Source: Dermacentor variabilis (taxonomy: Eukaryota > Arthropoda > Arachnida > Ixodida > Ixodidae). Taken from it: 64,000 nucleotides of DNA. Of this stretch, positions 60,303-64,000 are shown piece by piece. How positions within the stretch are numbered: position 1 is the stretch's first letter; the number at the start of each line of letters is the position of its first letter. The notes beneath the pieces are model-generated. The model worked only from the letters and a program-made list of their open reading frames with translations. It had not been told where the DNA came from and did not search any database. The stretch covers positions 63,341,815-63,405,814 of the forward strand of contig NC_134573.1 in assembly GCF_050947875.1 (NCBI RefSeq), in the 5' to 3' direction. Both the position numbers and the translations under genes were made by a program.

Positions 60303-63300
60303 ATGATCGCCCCCGCGTACGCGCGGTACGAAATCGACAAACATTTGGCAATTGTGCCAGTGACAGACATTAAGAGCTTCAAGCCTAACGACGACTTTTC
60401 GGCGGCTTTTTATATGGTGAAGTGGACGGACGCGGCCGGCACGTGTGGCCACTACCGTGCCAGAATTTTGCAGATCGGAAGTAAGTTTTCGCGTTTCCAA
60501 ACCTCTTGTAATTATTTTTCATTACTGCACTACACATGAGTGTACGTGTGACGCACACTCGTTTGAGTGAAATGATCGCACACATATATATATACGCTTT
60601 TGTGTAATGTAGCAAATATGCATGATGCATTGAACTAATTTCGACGAAAAGGTTTCAAGTGTATTGCATGAGCGTTTTTTTTTTACAGTAACAAATTTAG
60701 AATGTAAGATTGCGACTTTGTATTCTGTAACATATTCTTACATATCAATCATTCTGTATCCTAATATGATTTATTGCACCTTTTCCTCTCAGTGTAAGTG
60801 TAACATTCGTAAAGTTTTCTGTATTCTATTGTATTGTAGGCAGTACACTATAATTAAGCTCCAACTAGGCAGTCAAGGAAGTGTTTTGGTTGGCACTTGG
60901 TGCAGCTAGTCCTATTCATTCCAGTGCACTACAGGCCGATTTTGATTACTCCCAATAATCATGAACAAATTTAATTGCATATGTCAACTTGTATTGCTAG
61001 CTGACCACCAGCCCTGCGATACATTATTTTGCAGAGTCTGAAGATGATGTCAAGTCGCAGCTTAAGAAGCACAGACTCAGAGTTAAGGGCGTCTTCGACA
61101 CTTCAAGTGAAGAGGAAAGTGAATGCGATGTTCCTTCAGAGGTATTTTATCTATTCTAGCAAGTGATTGATCAAGTCTAACTGAAAATGTTTGGCCAGTG
61201 TTTTCTTACTTGTTTCTTGCCTAGGGACAAAAAACAATAAGAACGAGCATCTTTTAAAGATACTTGCAAAAAATAAAAAGTTGGTGAGCAGCCTTCCGTT
61301 GCATGATTGCCTTAAAGAAAAACATGACGCGCTGCTTAAAAAAATTCCTGACATGGAAAAAAGCATAGCAGCACAGGAGGAGGAGCTTGTGTAGCTTCGA
61401 GCTCTCAATAGAGGCCTGCAGCAAGAGCTGCTGAAAAAATTCACAGAAGGTAGGTATACAAGTTTTCCTGCAGTATATTATGAAGTGATGGCAGGCGTGT
61501 GCATACCTAATCCGGTCATTGGGAACAAATTGATATACTGTCCCAATATCTACACTTTAACCTTGGGTGGTGTCTGTTCAGTTTCTCATGCATCGGTTAC
61601 TGTTATCCACATTAGGAGACAATGGCGCAGTGCCAAAGAGTAAGCCATCTAGCTATGGCTCGACGTCTGTGACAGCAGCCAGGCATGCCCCTGCTGAAGA
61701 GAACATGCAAGTGGACAAGCCAGATGCCTGTCCACCTGTTCAGTCGGCTGCACAACTCCGAGCTGAAGAATCGGATGCCAGCATGCTGAGGTGTTTACAA
61801 TTTTTTTTTCAGAAAAAGACATGCTTAGGCTTTCATCACGGCAGTGATGATGGAAAACTGCACTTTAAAAAAAATATCAAACGAAGTGCATTCATTTTTG
61901 CCGCTCCCCTTCTTTTTTGTGCTAGCATTCAAGAAGCATTTCAATCTGAAATTGCGCCATGTGCAGCTTGCAAAGCATAGTGTGGCTATGCCTATACACC
62001 ACAGACCAATCAACCACACATGAATGCTTCTGGTTGGGTTATTTTCATAGGCATTTCGAGAAACGTATGCATCAAGGCTTCCAAGCTACACGAGCGTCAG
62101 CACTTCAATTATATTTGTTTGAGGAAAGCTTCACAAAATGATTTATCTTTTGCTTAGTTATAAGCCTTCCGATTGAGTACTGAGCATTTGATGCCAAGTG
62201 AATATCGCTTGTGTGCATTTTTTGTTGTCCAGATTGACATTGGACAGGGCCTGGGTGTGCCAACAGAAACATGGCGTCGAATCCAGGCTCGCGAATAAGA
62301 TTCGCTCTTCGTGAAGGGCCTTCTTGTGGCGGGTCTGGGACCCAGCCCAGTTGCAAGGCCGATCTTTGCAAGGTAGCTATAACTTACTTTTCACAGCATT
62401 AAATGTACTGTTTGAATTTTCTCAATGCATGCTACTTTCTGCGGGAAAGCATTGCCCTCGGTTCCCAGACCGGCCAAGGAAGGAGCTCTTGACACCGTGG
62501 AAGGTATCTGTCATGCAAGGTCACTACACATCTATTACCAGATACCCCATTTCTTCAGTGTGCTTGCATGTGTGGTGGTCTGACACAGCAGCAACTGTAC
62601 CCCCCCATGTAATGCCCGGAATGGGCCTTTAGGGTATGGTAATAAAACAAATAAACAAGTTGCCACACTTTTCAGTCAGTCTACAAAGTGCACTCCCTCC
62701 TTTCTACATATTGCCCTTTTCCTGAAAAATTAAAGTAGACCAGTCGCACTTATACAGCTTGCAAGGTGAAATTCCTTTGATAAATGCTAAATTTCTGAAC
62801 TTTGCAGCAGATGTGTTTAATTAAACTCTGTATTATGATTCATTCTAAATGTACTTTATGTCTTGATGGCGTTGCGAAATGATTCAAAGGTGCCATAGCT
62901 TGTGTAATGTTTTTGTGTCATTTACTTATTCAAAGTACCCTGCTAAAGAAGCTGAAATGTCTACGATTGAGTATGTTTATTCTGCTACAAGAAGCCATTT
63001 GACTTTTGCACAACTGAAAATGCAATGTAAAATTTTCATTACTCAGAAGCTACCAAAAGCAAGCGCTTATTCATTCTTTTGGTTCATTCCTTGAAATTAA
63101 TTTTTTCTGCATTATGTTTTTAACTGCCTCTGTTTGTTTTTAATCATTTAAATGCATGTGTTTTGACAGCCTGCTTCAAGCGCCGCCTGGAAAAGCAAGG
63201 TTTCCCCGAAAGCGTCGTGACAACACTGGTAAAACGTATGAATCACTACGTGGGGAAGAAGATTGCTGACATTGACAGAACAGCGAAAAGGTGTACTGAC

Positions 63301-63580
63301 TAGAACAATTTTCTTGTATTTGCCGCTTGAACCTTAGCTACATAAACCGCAAATTGTGACTCTCTTAAACCTGGTTGGATTGCTGAATATTAAAGGTGAG
63401 GTGCCTTTTTATTCAATTTCAGCTTGCCAATGTCGCCTGCTTTTGAGGGCAACAGGTTTTTCAGGAGTCCATACACAATGCTGTCTTTCTTTTTTATCCA
63501 TTTCTGCAGGTTGTGGCGCGACTAGACCGGAAAGGGGCCATGAACAGTATCGCGCATTGCATTTTTTTAGTAATAAAGCT
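60303..63580 (+). pseudogene. BEN-domain protein gene, eight exons, disabled
   Basis: BEN domains bind DNA and mediate chromatin repression. Inferred exons: 60303-60480, 61035-61141, 61225-61449, 61616-61790, 62233-62372, 62444-62503, 63170-63290 and 63510-63525 (stop TAG), all with GT donors and, save one, AG acceptors. Exon 1 starts MIAPAYARYEIDKHL; exon 2 adds an acidic SSEEESE stretch; exon 3 is a coiled coil (EKHDALLKKIPDMEK); exons 5-7 form the BEN domain (ETWRRIQ, DSLFVKGLL, CFKRRLEKQGFPE). Lesions: TAG at 61390-61392 in the coiled coil, TAA at 62296-62298, an extra base near 62330, a CG instead of AG acceptor before 62444, and joins of exons 2-3 and 4-5 that are out of phase as I read them. 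Introns are kept, so it is not a retrocopy. It resembles BEND5-like proteins in layout (N-terminal domain, coiled coil, C-terminal BEN), from memory. Confidence 0.75.
63571..63576 (+). promoter_or_regulatory. Polyadenylation signal AATAAA
   Basis: AATAAA about 45 bases after the inferred stop codon of the BEN-domain pseudogene, in a suitable place for its last exon. Position to within a base or two. Confidence 0.6.
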
Positions 63581-63879
63581 TTAAATCCTACTTTTCACTT
63601 GTTGCCTCATTGTCACATGTAGTTATCGTCTTAAGGAAGTAGGGGCTCCTTGTTGTGTGACATGATGCGAAGCAAGAAAAGCATGGGAAAGAGTATTTTT
63701 GAAGAGATTCTCTTTCTGTGCTGTCCATATTGTTTCGCATCATAGTAGATCATAATATATATGAACCAACTGGCCGAGCAACATGTAACGATGTGGTTCC
63801 TTATTGTTGTGCTGGTTGCCAGAGTCACACAGTGCAGGCTGTGCACACTCAAAACAATTTGACCCGTCGAGCGGCTCCA

Positions 63880-63996
63880 TTTCGACCATTTGGTTCCATG
63901 CCAATTGGCCCAATTGGTTCTATGCCAACTGCACCATTTGGTCCAATTGGTATGCAACCAATTGGCCCAATTGTTTCAAGTGGCCCAATTATGTAC
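63880..63996. repeat. Array of short CCAATTGG-like palindromic words, right
   Basis: CCATTTGG, GCCAATTGGCCCAATTGG, CCATTTGGTCCAATTGG and CCAATTGGCCCAATTG follow one another to the end of the window. The same words as the array at 59.58-59.79 kb; it may continue beyond the window. Confidence 0.75.
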
Positions 63997-64000
63997 TAAT

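Noticed and set aside
60144..60630. Minus-strand frames opposite the first BEN exon
   Set aside because: The plus strand has a proper start, a GT donor and in-phase continuation; the minus frames are shadows.

Overview
The window is eukaryotic nuclear DNA made almost entirely of mobile-element remains, with one recognisable host-type gene, itself broken. The mix points to an arthropod and most likely a hard tick (Ixodidae): tRNA-derived SINEs of the Ruka type described in ixodid ticks, several LINE families (Jockey/CR1-like, RTE-like, and R1/I-like with an RNase H domain), Gypsy-type LTR elements and many (TA)n tracts. The taxon is an inference from recalled families; no search was run. There is no sign of bacterial, organellar or viral gene organisation.

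Layout. 1-2.8 kb: unassigned. 2.8-4.5 kb: 5'-truncated Jockey/CR1-like LINE (+). 6.1-7.6 kb: two fragments of one R1-like LINE family with facing 3' ends. 8.9-11.25 kb: RTE-like LINE running into a degenerate CA-rich repeat. 13.0-14.05 kb: 3' end of a second copy of that RTE family. 15.1-16.1 kb: LINE ORF1 (zinc-knuckle) relic. 16.4 kb: foldback element. 19.6-20.3 kb: dispersed repeats. 21.9-22.2 kb: LINE insertion with an internal inversion and matching target-site duplications, followed by another foldback. 24.8-25.5 kb: three tRNA-derived SINEs, two head to head. 25.7-32.2 kb: a composite block of a Jockey/CR1-like LINE (-), an R1-like LINE fragment (-) and a nearly full-length Gypsy element (-) with both short LTRs, bracketed by (TA)n tracts.

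32.7-35.0 kb: dispersed repeats and a short element with terminal inverted repeats. 35.5-37.0 kb: Gypsy integrase with an open 425-codon frame and part of an LTR, again between two (TA)n tracts. 39.6-40.5 kb: LINE (-) ending in an (AAT)n tract. 41.8-44.2 kb: decayed Gypsy gag-protease-RT (+). 45.1-46.5 kb: I-type LINE 3' end (+). 46.6-48.4 kb: a 64-bp minisatellite, a tRNA-like SINE and a much diverged tandem array of about 230-290 bp units. 49.0-51.0 kb: R1-like LINE (-) with a Ruka-type SINE inserted in it. 51.4-52.1 kb: two more SINE pieces. 53.3-55.4 kb: decayed R1/I-like LINE (+). 55.6-56.5 kb: Gypsy protease relic (-). 56.5-58.0 kb: SINEs and a hAT transposase C-terminus.

60.3-63.6 kb holds the one gene-like unit: eight inferred exons of a BEN-domain protein, introns kept, with stops, frame breaks and a lost splice acceptor, so it reads as an unprocessed pseudogene. 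Arrays of short CCAATTGG-like palindromic words lie on both sides of it. The elements do not form a pathway; the story is one of nested insertion, truncation and decay. No CRISPR array, rRNA gene or functional tRNA gene was found. The Gypsy integrase at 35.6-36.8 kb and the integrase-bearing frame of the larger Gypsy are the best preserved coding regions.
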